A stretch of 33,125 nucleotides of DNA from Lachnospiraceae bacterium (GTDB taxonomy: Bacteria; Bacillota; Clostridia; Lachnospirales; Lachnospiraceae), in assembly GCA_015057445.1 (NCBI GenBank), contig SVEI01000004.1:70571-103695 (forward strand), in the 5' to 3' direction. Made by a program: the position numbers and the translations under genes. This document shows, piece by piece, positions 16,874-25,382 of this stretch. Under the pieces are notes generated by a model. That model had not been told where the DNA came from, did no database searches, and worked only from the letters and a program-made list of their open reading frames with translations. Numbering within the stretch: position 1 is the first letter of the stretch; each line of letters begins with the position of its first letter.

Positions 16874-18421
16874 ATGATTTTAAGTGTATCGAATTTAAGT
16901 CATGGATTTGGAGATAGAGCAATTTTTAAAGATGTTTCTTTTAGATTGTTAAAGGGAGAGCATATAGGTTTTGTTGGTGCAAATGGTGAAGGTAAGTCAA
17001 CATTTATGAATATTGTTACAGGTAAGTTGATGCCTGACGAAGGTAATGTTGAGTGGGCTAAAAACGTCAGAGTTGGATATCTTGATCAGCATACAGTTCT
17101 TAAAGAGGGTATGACCATAGGCGATGTATTAAAGTCTGCATTTGAATATTTATTTGCGATAGAGGCAAGAATTAATGAGATATGTGATATGCTTGGTGAT
17201 GCGGGAGATGATATGGATTCTCTGATGGACGAACTGGGTACCCTGCAGGATTTATTAAATAGCAATGATTTTTATATAATTGACTCTAAGGTGGAGGAAG
17301 TTGCTAGAGCTTTTGACCTTTTATCCTTAGGACTTGATACAGATGTTACATCCCTAAGTGGTGGTCAGAGAACGAAAGTATTATTAGCTAAACTTTTACT
17401 TGAAAAGCCAGATATTTTGCTTTTGGACGAGCCTACTAATTATCTGGATTCTCATCATATTGAATGGTTGAAGAGATACCTTCAGGAATATGAGAATGCG
17501 TTCATTCTCATATCACATGATATCCCATTCCTTAACAGTGTAGTGAATTTGATATATCACGTGGAAAATCAAGAACTGAACAGATATGTAGGCGATTATG
17601 ATAAATTTCTAGAAGTTCACGAGATGAAGAAGCAGCAATTAGAAGCGGCGTATAAGAAACAACAAAAAGAAATTGAAGATTTAAAGGACTTTGTAGCTAG
17701 AAATAAAGCTCGTGTGGCCACTAGAAATATGGCTATGTCAAGACAGAAGAAGCTTGATAAGATGGAAGTGATAGAATTAGCTAAGGATAAACCAAAGCCA
17801 GAATTCAACTTTATTAATGCCAGAGCTACTGGCAAAGTTGTTTTCGAGACAACAGATTTAGTAATTGGATATGGTGATAAAGTTTTATCAAAACCTATTA
17901 ATCTTAGGATGGAAAGAGGGGAAAAAATAGCTATAGTTGGAACAAATGGTATAGGAAAAACAACCTTCTTAAAAAGTGTATTAGGTCTTATACCAGCAAT
18001 ATCAGGCAAGGCTCAGTTGGGAGATTATCTATCTATAGGATATTTTGAGCAAGAACTTGAGGGTTCAAATAATACATGTATAGAGGAGATTTGGAAAGAA
18101 TTTCCTTCATATACTCAGTATGAGGTTAGAAGTGCATTGGCAAAATGCGGTTTAACAACAAAGCATATTGAAAGCTTGGTTAAGGTTTTGTCTGGTGGAG
18201 AACAAGCAAAAGTAAGATTGTGCAAGCTGATAAATAGAGAAACAAATATTTTGCTATTAGATGAGCCGACAAATCACTTGGATGTTGATGCAAAGGATGA
18301 GTTAAAGAGAGCGCTTAAAGAATATAAAGGCGCTGTACTTATAGTTTGTCATGAACCAGAATTTTATGACGGTTTGGTTGATAAAGTATGGAATTTAGAG
18401 GAGTTTTCAAAACTAGTGTAA
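16874..18421 (+). CDS. ABC-F family ATPase
   Basis: This 515-residue protein has two ABC ATPase domains in one chain and no membrane segments, the mark of the ABC-F class that acts on ribosomes. Walker A motifs are GANGEGKS (residues 35-42) and GTNGIGKT (356-363). Signature/Walker B pairs are LSGGQRTK...LLLDEPTNYLD and LSGGEQAK...LLLDEPTNHLD. A charged linker at about residues 240-315 (KKQQLEAAYKKQQKEIEDL) corresponds to the P-site tRNA interaction motif. There is no C-terminal extension. ABC-F members are either housekeeping translation factors or antibiotic resistance proteins; the short linker and core-gene setting favour housekeeping, but the subfamily cannot be fixed by eye. A TAGGAGAG site precedes the ATG. 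Confidence 0.93.
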   Translation: MILSVSNLSHGFGDRAIFKDVSFRLLKGEHIGFVGANGEGKSTFMNIVTGKLMPDEGNVEWAKNVRVGYLDQHTVLKEGMTIGDVLKSAFEYLFAIEARINEICDMLGDAGDDMDSLMDELGTLQDLLNSNDFYIIDSKVEEVARAFDLLSLGLDTDVTSLSGGQRTKVLLAKLLLEKPDILLLDEPTNYLDSHHIEWLKRYLQEYENAFILISHDIPFLNSVVNLIYHVENQELNRYVGDYDKFLEVHEMKKQQLEAAYKKQQKEIEDLKDFVARNKARVATRNMAMSRQKKLDKMEVIELAKDKPKPEFNFINARATGKVVFETTDLVIGYGDKVLSKPINLRMERGEKIAIVGTNGIGKTTFLKSVLGLIPAISGKAQLGDYLSIGYFEQELEGSNNTCIEEIWKEFPSYTQYEVRSALAKCGLTTKHIESLVKVLSGGEQAKVRLCKLINRETNILLLDEPTNHLDVDAKDELKRALKEYKGAVLIVCHEPEFYDGLVDKVWNLEEFSKLV

Positions 18422-18425
18422 AAAC

Positions 18426-18454
18426 TTGTAAATATAGTAAAACTTTGCTATAAT
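18426..18454 (+). promoter_or_regulatory. Sigma-A-type promoter for the penicillin-binding protein gene
   Basis: TTGTAA (18426-18431) and a perfect TATAAT (18449-18454) are 17 bp apart, and the -10 is extended by TGC. It begins 5 bp after the ABC-F stop and would give an mRNA leader of about 55 bases. This is the best promoter match in the window. Confidence 0.7.
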
Positions 18455-18517
18455 ATATTTTTGGAGAAATTTTTATATTGAATTTTGGAAATATCCGTGT
18501 AAAAGGGAGGTAGCGCT

Positions 18518-21502
18518 GTGAGCTATTCGAAACATGAGACCGTAGTAAAACAGAGAAAGCTGGTCTCAAAAACTCAGAGAAATATGAGAAAGATTTTTGT
18601 AAGCTTTTTCAAGATTATACTGGTGCTTTTAGTTACGGTGGTAATTGCCTGTGCTGGAGCTGGTTTTGGTATGATGAAAGGTGTCCTAGATAATGCACCT
18701 GATATTAATGAGATAAGCATTGTGCCTAAGGGATTTAAAACAACTTTGTATGACAAGGATGGAAATGTTGAGAAGGAATTATCAACATATGGATCAAACA
18801 GAGAATATGTTTATTATGAAGATATACCAAAGCTATATGTTGACGCATTTGTAGCCATAGAGGACGAGCGTTTTTGGACTCATAATGGTATTGACGTAAA
18901 GGGTATTCTTCGTGCAGGTGTAAAGGGTATTGCATCTGGTAACTTTGACGAGGGTGCGTCTACCATAACTCAGCAGCTTATAAAGAACCACGTATTCAAC
19001 GTTGGTATGAACGAGACAACATTTCTTGATAAGCTTGAGAGAAAGATTCAGGAGCAGTATTTGGCTCTTGAGCTTGAGAAAAAATATACCAAGGAGCAGA
19101 TAGTAGAGTATTATCTCAATACTATTTACTTGGGTAGAGGTGCACATGGTATACAGGCAGCATCAGAACTTTATTTTGGAAAGACTATGGATGAGCTGAC
19201 TATCTCAGAGATAGCGGTTATAGCTGGTATTACAAAGAACCCTAGCCAGTACGATCCTGTTATATTCCCAGAAGAAAACTCACATAGACGTGAGGATGTT
19301 TTGGACAAGATGCTTGAACTTGGATACATTACCGATGCACAGTACCAAGTTGCTATGGCTGATGATGTTTATGAGAGAATTCAGATTGAATATGATAATC
19401 AGCAAGCTTCGGATACAGTTTATACCTATTATGAAGATGCAATTTTGAATCAGTTGACTACAGATTTAATGGAAATCTATGAGTGTACTGAAGAACAGGC
19501 ATCTATGATGATTTATACAGAGGGATTTTCTATTTATTCTGTTCAAGATAAGGAGATTCAGGCAATCTGTGATCAAGTAATAAATGACGATGATTATGTA
19601 TATAGTGCGGCTAAGGTTGGTCTTGATTACAAGCTTACAATACTTGACGGCGATGGTGTTACTGAACACAATTATATGATTGGACATGTAGTTAATTATT
19701 TCATAAACGCTACAGGCAACGATAAGTATAGTCCTATATATAATACTGAGTCAGATGCAAGAGCTGCAGCGGACACATTTAGAGAGGCTATGCTTATTGA
19801 AACAAATGGTACATTTATTGCTGAAACCTTTGAAGTTTCTCCACAGCCACAGTTTTCATTTACAATTATGGACCAGAAGACTGGATATGTTAAGGCTATG
19901 GTAGGTGGTAAGGGAGAGAAAACATCTGACTTATCATTTAACAGAGCAACAGATGCACCTAGACAGCCAGGTTCTACATTTAAGATTTTGGGAGCGTACC
20001 TGCCATTGTTCGATACAGGCTTAGGTTCATTGTCAAAGGTATACAAGGATGAACCATATAATTATGCTAATGGTGGATATGTAGGTAACTGGTATGGTGG
20101 ATATAGAGGATATGTGAATTGTAGAGAGGGTATTGCTCAATCTATGAACATTATAGCTGTTAAGGCTATTACAGATGTTACTCCAGATGTAGCTTTTGAG
20201 TATCTTATGAAGCTTGGTTTTACTACGCTCGTTGACCAGCAGGTAGGAGCTGATGGAGCTATTTATTCAGATATTACTCAGTCAACTGCTTTAGGTGGTC
20301 TTACCTATGGTGTTACAACTTATGAGATGACTGCTGCTTATGCAGCTATAGCCAACGGTGGCGTATATACAAAACCAGTTTTATATTCAAAAGTTGTTGA
20401 TTATGAAGGCAATGTTATTATCGATAATACAAAGCCTACAACTCATGTTGCAATGAAGCCAACTACAGCATGGCAGCTTATCGAAGGAATGAAATCAGTT
20501 GTCACTTCAGGTACTGGTACAGCAGCTAGAATGACTACTGGTATTACTTGTGCAGGTAAAACAGGTACAACTTCAAGCTCATACGACTTATGGTTCTGTG
20601 GTATGTCGCCATATTATACAGCTTCTATATGGATGGGATATGACTATAATATTACTTTAAGTGATGGAAATGCACATAAATATATGTGGAGAGATATTAT
20701 GGACCAGGTTGCTGTATTAGAGGGACATGATCCATCTCTTGACTTTGAAAGACCAGAGGGTATCACATATGCTACAGTATGTAAGATTTCAGGAAGATAT
20801 CCTACAGAGAAGTGTCCTACATTAGGAGATTATTGTGCAGTTGATGCCTTGCCAGGAGGAAAATGTACAGGACATACATTTATAAAGCTTTGTAAGGAAT
20901 CTAAGAAAATTGCTACAACAGAGTGTAAGGAAACTATAGAATTAGTTGTGGAAATGGATCCTGTTACTCATAAAGAGGTTCTTGTTGGAACAGGAACTTC
21001 AGCTAAAGACTATGCATTTACAAAGGAAGAATGTGATTTGCATCCAGTAGATAAGGATAAGGGCAAACTTACAATTTCCACATCATGTACAAGTGGTGGT
21101 TCAATTACTGGAACTACTAAGGTTGAAAAGGGTGGAAATGTAAAGATATTTATAGCTCCATATAATGGCTATACAATAAAGGATGTATTAGTTGATGGAC
21201 AGAGTGTAGGTGTAGTAAGTAGCTATACGTTTAATAATGTGCAGGGTAATCACTCCATTCATGCAGTATTTGAATCTACTAGTAGTGGAACCATAACACC
21301 AGATCCAACAACTCAGGCACCGACTACAACCCAGGCGCCGACAACAACTCAAGCGCCAACAACAACTCAGGCACCAACAACAACGGAAGCACCAACGGAG
21401 GCTCCAACAGAAGCGCCAACGGAAGCGACGACTGAAGCGCCTGTTGCTGATCCGGCAAGTCTTGATACTGGAAGTAGAAAGCGATTTGGATGTCTAATAT
21501 AA
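18518..21502 (+). CDS. Class A penicillin-binding protein (transglycosylase/transpeptidase)
   Basis: This 994-residue bifunctional enzyme builds and cross-links peptidoglycan at the outer face of the membrane. The start is GTG with GGGAGG upstream. One membrane helix lies at about residues 25-50. The glycosyltransferase (GT51) motif IEDERFWTHNGID carries catalytic Glu115, with GASTITQQLIKN after it. The transpeptidase has Ser486 in GSTFK, SMN at 542-544 and KTGT at 681-684. Beyond the enzyme core are a cysteine-containing linker, a domain like the InlB B-repeat (about residues 850-925), and a Pro/Thr-rich tail. The protein ends GSRKRFGCLI. It resembles PBP1A/PonA. Terminator at 21511. Confidence 0.95.
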   Translation: MSYSKHETVVKQRKLVSKTQRNMRKIFVSFFKIILVLLVTVVIACAGAGFGMMKGVLDNAPDINEISIVPKGFKTTLYDKDGNVEKELSTYGSNREYVYYEDIPKLYVDAFVAIEDERFWTHNGIDVKGILRAGVKGIASGNFDEGASTITQQLIKNHVFNVGMNETTFLDKLERKIQEQYLALELEKKYTKEQIVEYYLNTIYLGRGAHGIQAASELYFGKTMDELTISEIAVIAGITKNPSQYDPVIFPEENSHRREDVLDKMLELGYITDAQYQVAMADDVYERIQIEYDNQQASDTVYTYYEDAILNQLTTDLMEIYECTEEQASMMIYTEGFSIYSVQDKEIQAICDQVINDDDYVYSAAKVGLDYKLTILDGDGVTEHNYMIGHVVNYFINATGNDKYSPIYNTESDARAAADTFREAMLIETNGTFIAETFEVSPQPQFSFTIMDQKTGYVKAMVGGKGEKTSDLSFNRATDAPRQPGSTFKILGAYLPLFDTGLGSLSKVYKDEPYNYANGGYVGNWYGGYRGYVNCREGIAQSMNIIAVKAITDVTPDVAFEYLMKLGFTTLVDQQVGADGAIYSDITQSTALGGLTYGVTTYEMTAAYAAIANGGVYTKPVLYSKVVDYEGNVIIDNTKPTTHVAMKPTTAWQLIEGMKSVVTSGTGTAARMTTGITCAGKTGTTSSSYDLWFCGMSPYYTASIWMGYDYNITLSDGNAHKYMWRDIMDQVAVLEGHDPSLDFERPEGITYATVCKISGRYPTEKCPTLGDYCAVDALPGGKCTGHTFIKLCKESKKIATTECKETIELVVEMDPVTHKEVLVGTGTSAKDYAFTKEECDLHPVDKDKGKLTISTSCTSGGSITGTTKVEKGGNVKIFIAPYNGYTIKDVLVDGQSVGVVSSYTFNNVQGNHSIHAVFESTSSGTITPDPTTQAPTTTQAPTTTQAPTTTQAPTTTEAPTEAPTEAPTEATTEAPVADPASLDTGSRKRFGCLI
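21303..21441 (+). repeat. Pro-Thr-Gln/Glu-Ala repeat tract inside the PBP gene
   Basis: The tract codes for tandem PTTTQA units (six residues, 18 bp, about four copies) and then PTEA units (12 bp, about three). Neighbouring units use different synonymous codons (for example GCA or GCG, CAG or CAA). Such tails usually act as flexible wall-spanning spacers. The tract has more GCG and CCG codons than the rest of the gene. Confidence 0.85.
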
Positions 21503-21510
21503 AGTAATTA

Positions 21511-21547
21511 AAAGCTAAGACCTTGGATAAGGCCTTAGCTTTTTTTG
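21511..21547 (+). terminator. Terminator after the PBP gene
   Basis: AAAGCTAAGACCTT (21511-21524) pairs with AAGGCCTTAGCTTT (21529-21542) with one A-C mismatch and a four-base loop, followed by T residues to 21546. It begins 9 bp after the stop. On the other strand the stem is followed by TTTT, so it may also stop transcripts from spoVA. The 102 bp from here to the end of spoVAE hold only the small palindrome TAACTATTAGTTA (21551-21563). Confidence 0.85.
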
Positions 21548-21649
21548 TGTTAACTATTAGTTAAGTGGACCCGTGGTTTTTGTATGGGATGTGAATGTTA
21601 ATATAATCCAGTGGGCGATTGAGTACTGGAATTGTAAAATGATAAAAAA

Positions 21650-22009
21650 TTAGTTTTTTGTCATTTTAGGTGAAAAGATTAAGGAAGCTATATAGGAGAA
21701 GACTAATGCGGCTGATGTTCCAACGGCAGCTGCAGTAAAACCACCTTTAAATAGGCCTAATAAACCATAGTTGTCAATAGACTCTCGCATACCCTTCCAT
21801 ATATTATATCCAAAGCCTGTAAGTGGAATAGATGCCCCTGCTCCTGCAAAGTTAATAAATGGTTCATAGATTCCAATTGCTCCTAAGATAACCCCAGTAC
21901 ATACAAGAAGTACCATAACTCGTCCAGGCATTAGTTTTGTATTATCCATTAATATCTGGGCTAGTACGCAAATAATGCCACCTATTATAAACGCTTTTAC
22001 ATAATCCAT
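21650..22009 (-). CDS. spoVAE: SpoVAE (SpoVAEb type), spore dipicolinate channel protein
   Basis: This 119-residue membrane protein has about three to four hydrophobic helices and the family segment GIICVLAQILMD...GAGASIPLTGFG. It is homologous to the SpoVAC protein encoded two genes upstream and shares its GGIIC and GFG/GFAN-type motifs. In Bacillus, SpoVA proteins move calcium-dipicolinate into the forming spore and out at germination. It has a good AGGAGG site and lies 12 bp after spoVAD. It is the last gene of the operon; neither spoVAEa nor spoVAF follows. Confidence 0.9.
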   Translation of the reverse strand: MDYVKAFIIGGIICVLAQILMDNTKLMPGRVMVLLVCTGVILGAIGIYEPFINFAGAGASIPLTGFGYNIWKGMRESIDNYGLLGLFKGGFTAAAVGTSAALVFSYIASLIFSPKMTKN

Positions 22010-22021
22010 AATTAACCTCCT

Positions 22022-23080
22022 TTATTTGTGTTCGATTATTAGTGCATGTGCGATTCCGGGGATGGTTTGTCCTTCGTTGTAACTAACAGTTGAAAGTAGA
22101 GCTCCAGTAGGAACGAATAATATCTTTTTCCAAGTTCCGTTATCTAAATTATGGAGAATATAGCCTGCTAAAGTAGCCGCACAGCAGCCACATCCACTAC
22201 CACCACTATGAGTGTCCTGTTTTTCACAGTCAAATATTTCAACGCCACAATCCATATGTCTGTCAGCTATTTCTATATTGTTATCCCTTAATAATTTAAT
22301 CAAAATCTCGCTTCCAACTTTACCTAAATCTCCAGTAATAATTTTGTCAAACTGGTCAGGCTTCATAGAAAGATCTTCTAGGCATTGATATATAACATCT
22401 GCAGCGGCTGGTGCCATAATTGCCCCCATATTCATGTTGTCAACTACACCAAAATCTACGATTTTACCAGTTGTTACAGCTGTGATTTTTGGGTAACTGT
22501 TCATTATGTTTTTATCGCAAGTGCTACTTACTATAAATGCACCACTACCGGTAACTGTCCATGTTGCACTTAAGGGACGTTGGTTGCCGTATTCTAACGG
22601 AAATCTAAACTGCTTTTCAGCACTTCCATAGTGACTACTGGTGACGGCTATAACATTTTCTGCGTAGCCAGCTGCAACCAGCATAGCGCCTAATGATAAG
22701 CTTTCACCACAGGTTGAGCAAGCTCCATAAAGGCCAAATAGAGGGATGTTGAAGTTTTTCACTCCAAATGTAGTTCCTATAAGCTGCCCAAGTAAATCTC
22801 CACCTAGAATATATCTGATGTTATCTTTTGATAACCCAGATTTTGTAATGGCGGTTTGGATGGCTCTTCTAACCATTTCTGATTCCCCTTCCTCCCAACT
22901 ATTCATTCCGAAGGTAGGATCATTTTCAATTTGGTCAAAGAAGGATGATAGTGGTCCTTCTCCCTCCATTTGACCTACAATGGCAGCCCTGCTTATAATT
23001 GCAGGTGGATTATGGAATTTTACGGTTTGCTTACCTATGGCCTGACTAAAATTTGATTGATTATTGTTTTCTTTTTTCAT
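22022..23080 (-). CDS. spoVAD: SpoVAD, dipicolinate-binding spore protein
   Basis: This 352-residue thiolase-fold protein is soluble and in B. subtilis binds dipicolinic acid at the spore inner membrane. The family features FHNPPAIISRAAIVGQMEGEGPL (near residues 22-45), YGACSTCGESLSLGAML (about 115-132) and the C-terminal SGGSGCGCCAA are visible. It is about 14 residues longer at the N-terminus than the usual 338-residue form; the ATG has TAGGAGG at the right distance, so this start is kept. It sits between spoVAC (9 bp upstream) and spoVAE. Confidence 0.95.
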   Translation of the reverse strand: MKKENNNQSNFSQAIGKQTVKFHNPPAIISRAAIVGQMEGEGPLSSFFDQIENDPTFGMNSWEEGESEMVRRAIQTAITKSGLSKDNIRYILGGDLLGQLIGTTFGVKNFNIPLFGLYGACSTCGESLSLGAMLVAAGYAENVIAVTSSHYGSAEKQFRFPLEYGNQRPLSATWTVTGSGAFIVSSTCDKNIMNSYPKITAVTTGKIVDFGVVDNMNMGAIMAPAAADVIYQCLEDLSMKPDQFDKIITGDLGKVGSEILIKLLRDNNIEIADRHMDCGVEIFDCEKQDTHSGGSGCGCCAATLAGYILHNLDNGTWKKILFVPTGALLSTVSYNEGQTIPGIAHALIIEHK

Positions 23081-23089
23081 TGTAACCTC

Positions 23090-23551
23090 CTATAAAATCC
23101 CTGTTGTTGTTAGTATCCAGTAAATTAATCCAACACACCAACCGGTAAGAATACCGAATAGAATTACAGGACCGGATATGGTAAATATTTTTACACCCTT
23201 ACCAAATACCTCGCCTTCCTTTTGGTATTCAATGGTCGGAGCGGCTACGGAGTTTGCGAAGCCTGTAATTGGCACAAGTGCACCGGCGCCACCAAATTTG
23301 GCAAGTTTTTTATATAGATTGAAGCTTGTTAGAATAACACTTATTAGGACAAGGATAATTGATGTCCATGCTCCGGCATCTTCTTTAGAAACTTGAAAAT
23401 TTGATATTAATATATTGGATATAACCTGACCTAGTGTACATATTATTCCGCCTACAATGAATGCATTTACACAATTTTTGAAGCAATTATGTTTAGGCGT
23501 CACAGCTTCAACATATTGGTTATATTCTTGGTTTGTTTGTTTTGTTTTCAT
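23090..23551 (-). CDS. spoVAC: SpoVAC, spore dipicolinate channel protein
   Basis: This 153-residue membrane protein has several hydrophobic helices and the SpoVAC/AE motifs (AFIVGGIICTLGQVI near residue 30; GGAGALVPITGFANSV near residue 90). In B. subtilis SpoVAC is a mechanosensitive channel for calcium-dipicolinate. The short cytoplasmic N-terminus is polar. A ribosome site, AAAGGAG, is present 7 bp from the ATG. Gene order (after spoVAB, before spoVAD) is that of the Bacillus operon. Confidence 0.94.
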   Translation of the reverse strand: MKTKQTNQEYNQYVEAVTPKHNCFKNCVNAFIVGGIICTLGQVISNILISNFQVSKEDAGAWTSIILVLISVILTSFNLYKKLAKFGGAGALVPITGFANSVAAPTIEYQKEGEVFGKGVKIFTISGPVILFGILTGWCVGLIYWILTTTGIL

Positions 23552-23571
23552 ATTTGTTCTCCTTTACTGTT

Positions 23572-23988
23572 TTATGGTAGATAGAAAAATTGTGCCAGTG
23601 AACCTATTGCTTTTCCAAAGGCCACAGCAACTAAAATATATGGAAGCCAATCTCTGATGGAAAATCTTCTTGATAGTATAGGAAATATGGCCAGGGTTTC
23701 TGCCAAAGCACCGGCTAGGCAACCTGTAAATATACCACCTATAAGATTAAAAAATGCGTATCCCCAATATCCCAGAGGAATTGGTATACCAAATAGATTT
23801 ACAGAGTTTCCCCAAGTGACTCCTAAGATAATTAATATTTCCAATGTGGTTCGTTTGTTTAGCGCTTTGTATTTTTCGGATAGTTTCTCGAATACTCCAA
23901 GTAATGTAATGAATGCTACAAATCCTGCAGATGTTCCGCCCCCGGCAACAAGACAAAATGTGCAAAACAAAAAGTTGCTAGTTAACAT
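23572..23988 (-). CDS. spoVAB: SpoVAB, stage V sporulation membrane protein
   Basis: This 138-residue hydrophobic protein with about four membrane helices matches SpoVAB (GGGTSAGFVAFITLLGV, then GNSVNLFGIPIPLG and FTGCLAGALAETLAIFPIL). Its role is structural in the SpoVA complex and poorly defined. The start overlaps the end of spoVAA by 11 bp and lacks a strong ribosome site, so coupled translation is likely. The gene is often absent from Clostridia, which usually keep only AC, AD and AE. Confidence 0.92.
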   Translation of the reverse strand: MLTSNFLFCTFCLVAGGGTSAGFVAFITLLGVFEKLSEKYKALNKRTTLEILIILGVTWGNSVNLFGIPIPLGYWGYAFFNLIGGIFTGCLAGALAETLAIFPILSRRFSIRDWLPYILVAVAFGKAIGSLAQFFYLP

Positions 23989-24619
23989 CTAAAGTTTTCT
24001 TATTTCGAGTACTGTCTATTACGATGCATTTATTTACATCCTGTTCGTATAGACGCATTTGAACTTGAAGGGGCGTAGGGTCATCGGTGAGTTTTCTGTT
24101 AATTCCGTGATTGAAGAAAATTATCATTCCTAAAGTGAGTCCGATACAATATGCTCCAATCCCCAGGGCAAGTCCTGATGTTAGTGTGTCAGGACTGTCA
24201 CCAGTAAACAAAGTATATAAACTTTCCAGTAATCCTAAAGTACCAGAATCCTGATTGTATGACATTATGGAAAATGCTGTTCCGAAAAATGCAATTAACA
24301 TTAGCAGACATATTTTTAATTTCTGTTTTACAGTGCCTTTTTTGCGACCGCTATCGTAGTAAATTATTGTTTCGGAATTGCCTATGGTTTCGATTGTCAA
24401 ATTATCAAACTCAGAATTAATTATTTCAATAAGTTTTAAAACGGTAACTACAAGTTGTGCTTTGGTGGTGTTTGGCAGATGAGTTACCTGAAGTTCTCTG
24501 ACTTTTTTGTCAACATTTTTGTCTTTGCAAAATATGGAAGATATGTCCCCAATGGTTATGCAGGGATTATCTACTAGTATGCTTTGCTCTAAGGCGATAT
24601 AAAGAGTGTTTTCTTTCAT
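23978..24619 (-). CDS. spoVAA: SpoVAA, stage V sporulation membrane protein
   Basis: This 213-residue protein has an N-terminal cytoplasmic part of about 110 residues (with the VDNPCITIGDISSIFC segment typical of SpoVAA) and two membrane helices (LKICLLMLIAFFGTAFSI and ALGIGAYCIGLTLGMIIFF), then a short basic tail. It is the first gene of the five-gene spoVA operon. Its ATG has AAGGAAC upstream and lies about 26 bp from the predicted start of a sigma-G promoter. Confidence 0.92.
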   Translation of the reverse strand: MKENTLYIALEQSILVDNPCITIGDISSIFCKDKNVDKKVRELQVTHLPNTTKAQLVVTVLKLIEIINSEFDNLTIETIGNSETIIYYDSGRKKGTVKQKLKICLLMLIAFFGTAFSIMSYNQDSGTLGLLESLYTLFTGDSPDTLTSGLALGIGAYCIGLTLGMIIFFNHGINRKLTDDPTPLQVQMRLYEQDVNKCIVIDSTRNKKTLDVN

Positions 24620-24651
24620 GTTAGCAGTTCCTTTTTTATATAGATTTTTAT

Positions 24652-24681
24652 TAGTATTTCAAAAAATTGCAAAAATATTTA
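24652..24681 (-). promoter_or_regulatory. Likely sigma-G (or sigma-F) promoter of the spoVA operon
   Basis: Read on the minus strand, TAAATA (24681-24676) and AATACTA (24658-24652) are 17 bp apart. The sigma-G consensus is about TGAATA and CATACTA, so each box differs by one base. Its position about 33 bp before the spoVAA start and the known sigma-G control of spoVA in Bacillus support the call. Confidence 0.55.
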
Positions 24682-24764
24682 TGGTATAATTAATGCTTTA
24701 ATTTATAGGAAAGGTTAATGTTGATTTGAAAGGTATTGTTTAGCAGAACACAAAGAAAATATAG

Positions 24765-24793
24765 TTTAATTTTGAGTTGTAATATGGTATACT
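24765..24793 (+). promoter_or_regulatory. Extended -10 promoter for the chorismate mutase-like gene
   Basis: TGG joined to TATACT (24788-24793) gives an extended -10 box, with a weak TTTAAT 17 bp upstream. A second extended -10 (TGG with TATAAT, 24682-24690) lies farther upstream. These occupy the 222-bp divergent gap between spoVAA and this gene; the rest of the gap shows no reading frame or strong hairpin. Confidence 0.45.
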
Positions 24794-24841
24794 TTACCTT
24801 GGATTATGATGTTAAATAATAGGCATGTTAGGAGATATATG

Positions 24842-25369
24842 ATGAGTTTAGCTGAAGTAAGAAATGAAATTAATAGAATCGATGATTCTATGAAAAAAAT
24901 GTTTGATGAGAGAATGTTATGCTCTAATGAAGTAGCAAAAGTAAAAATTCAAACAAATGACAAGGTTTTTAAACCACTTAGAGAAAAGGAAATATGTGAG
25001 AGATTTACCGATGATGAGGAATATCTTACATTTGTAAAAAAAGTAATGCAAATTAGCCGCAAGAGACAGTATGGTATATTTATAGATACTTTTTCAGAGT
25101 CCACTTGTTGGGAAAGTATAAATGAGGACAAATGCCATATTAGTAAGACAGGTGAGCTTGAGCTTAAGCTTAAGGCTGATAATACAAGTACCAAAGGACT
25201 AAATGTTAATGATATATTATCAGTAATTTCAGATTCAGCTTTAGAGATAAAAAAGCTTACGGTAAGCGAAAATGGTATGATTGAAGTAGTGATTAATGTG
25301 CATGATGATGACAGAGCAATGAGAGAAGCACTTGTTCTGGCATATATGCTTAGTGAAGAGACAATATAG
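24842..25369 (+). CDS. Chorismate mutase-like protein (AroQ fold) with extra C-terminal domain
   Basis: I chose the second of two adjacent ATGs (24842), seven bases after AGGAG. The 175-residue protein starts with an AroQ-type chorismate mutase domain. Aligned to the E. coli P-protein mutase, Arg7, Arg24, Lys35, Arg47, Glu48, Ser72 and Gln76 match active-site residues Arg11, Arg28, Lys39, Arg51, Glu52, Ser84 and Gln88. The residue matching Asp48 is Lys44. After about residue 85 comes a 90-residue alpha/beta region of unknown family (SKTGELELKLKA... to DDRAMREALVLAYML). Mutase activity, converting chorismate to prephenate, is likely but not certain. It precedes pyrC by 13 bp, so they probably share an mRNA. 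Confidence 0.75.
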   Translation: MSLAEVRNEINRIDDSMKKMFDERMLCSNEVAKVKIQTNDKVFKPLREKEICERFTDDEEYLTFVKKVMQISRKRQYGIFIDTFSESTCWESINEDKCHISKTGELELKLKADNTSTKGLNVNDILSVISDSALEIKKLTVSENGMIEVVINVHDDDRAMREALVLAYMLSEETI

Positions 25370-25382
25370 TAAAGGAGGAGAT

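Noticed and set aside
21450-21502. Sortase-type anchor at the PBP C-terminus (SLDTG then basic tail)
   Set aside because: There is no LPxTG motif and no hydrophobic helix between the TG and the basic end, and the protein already has an N-terminal membrane helix.
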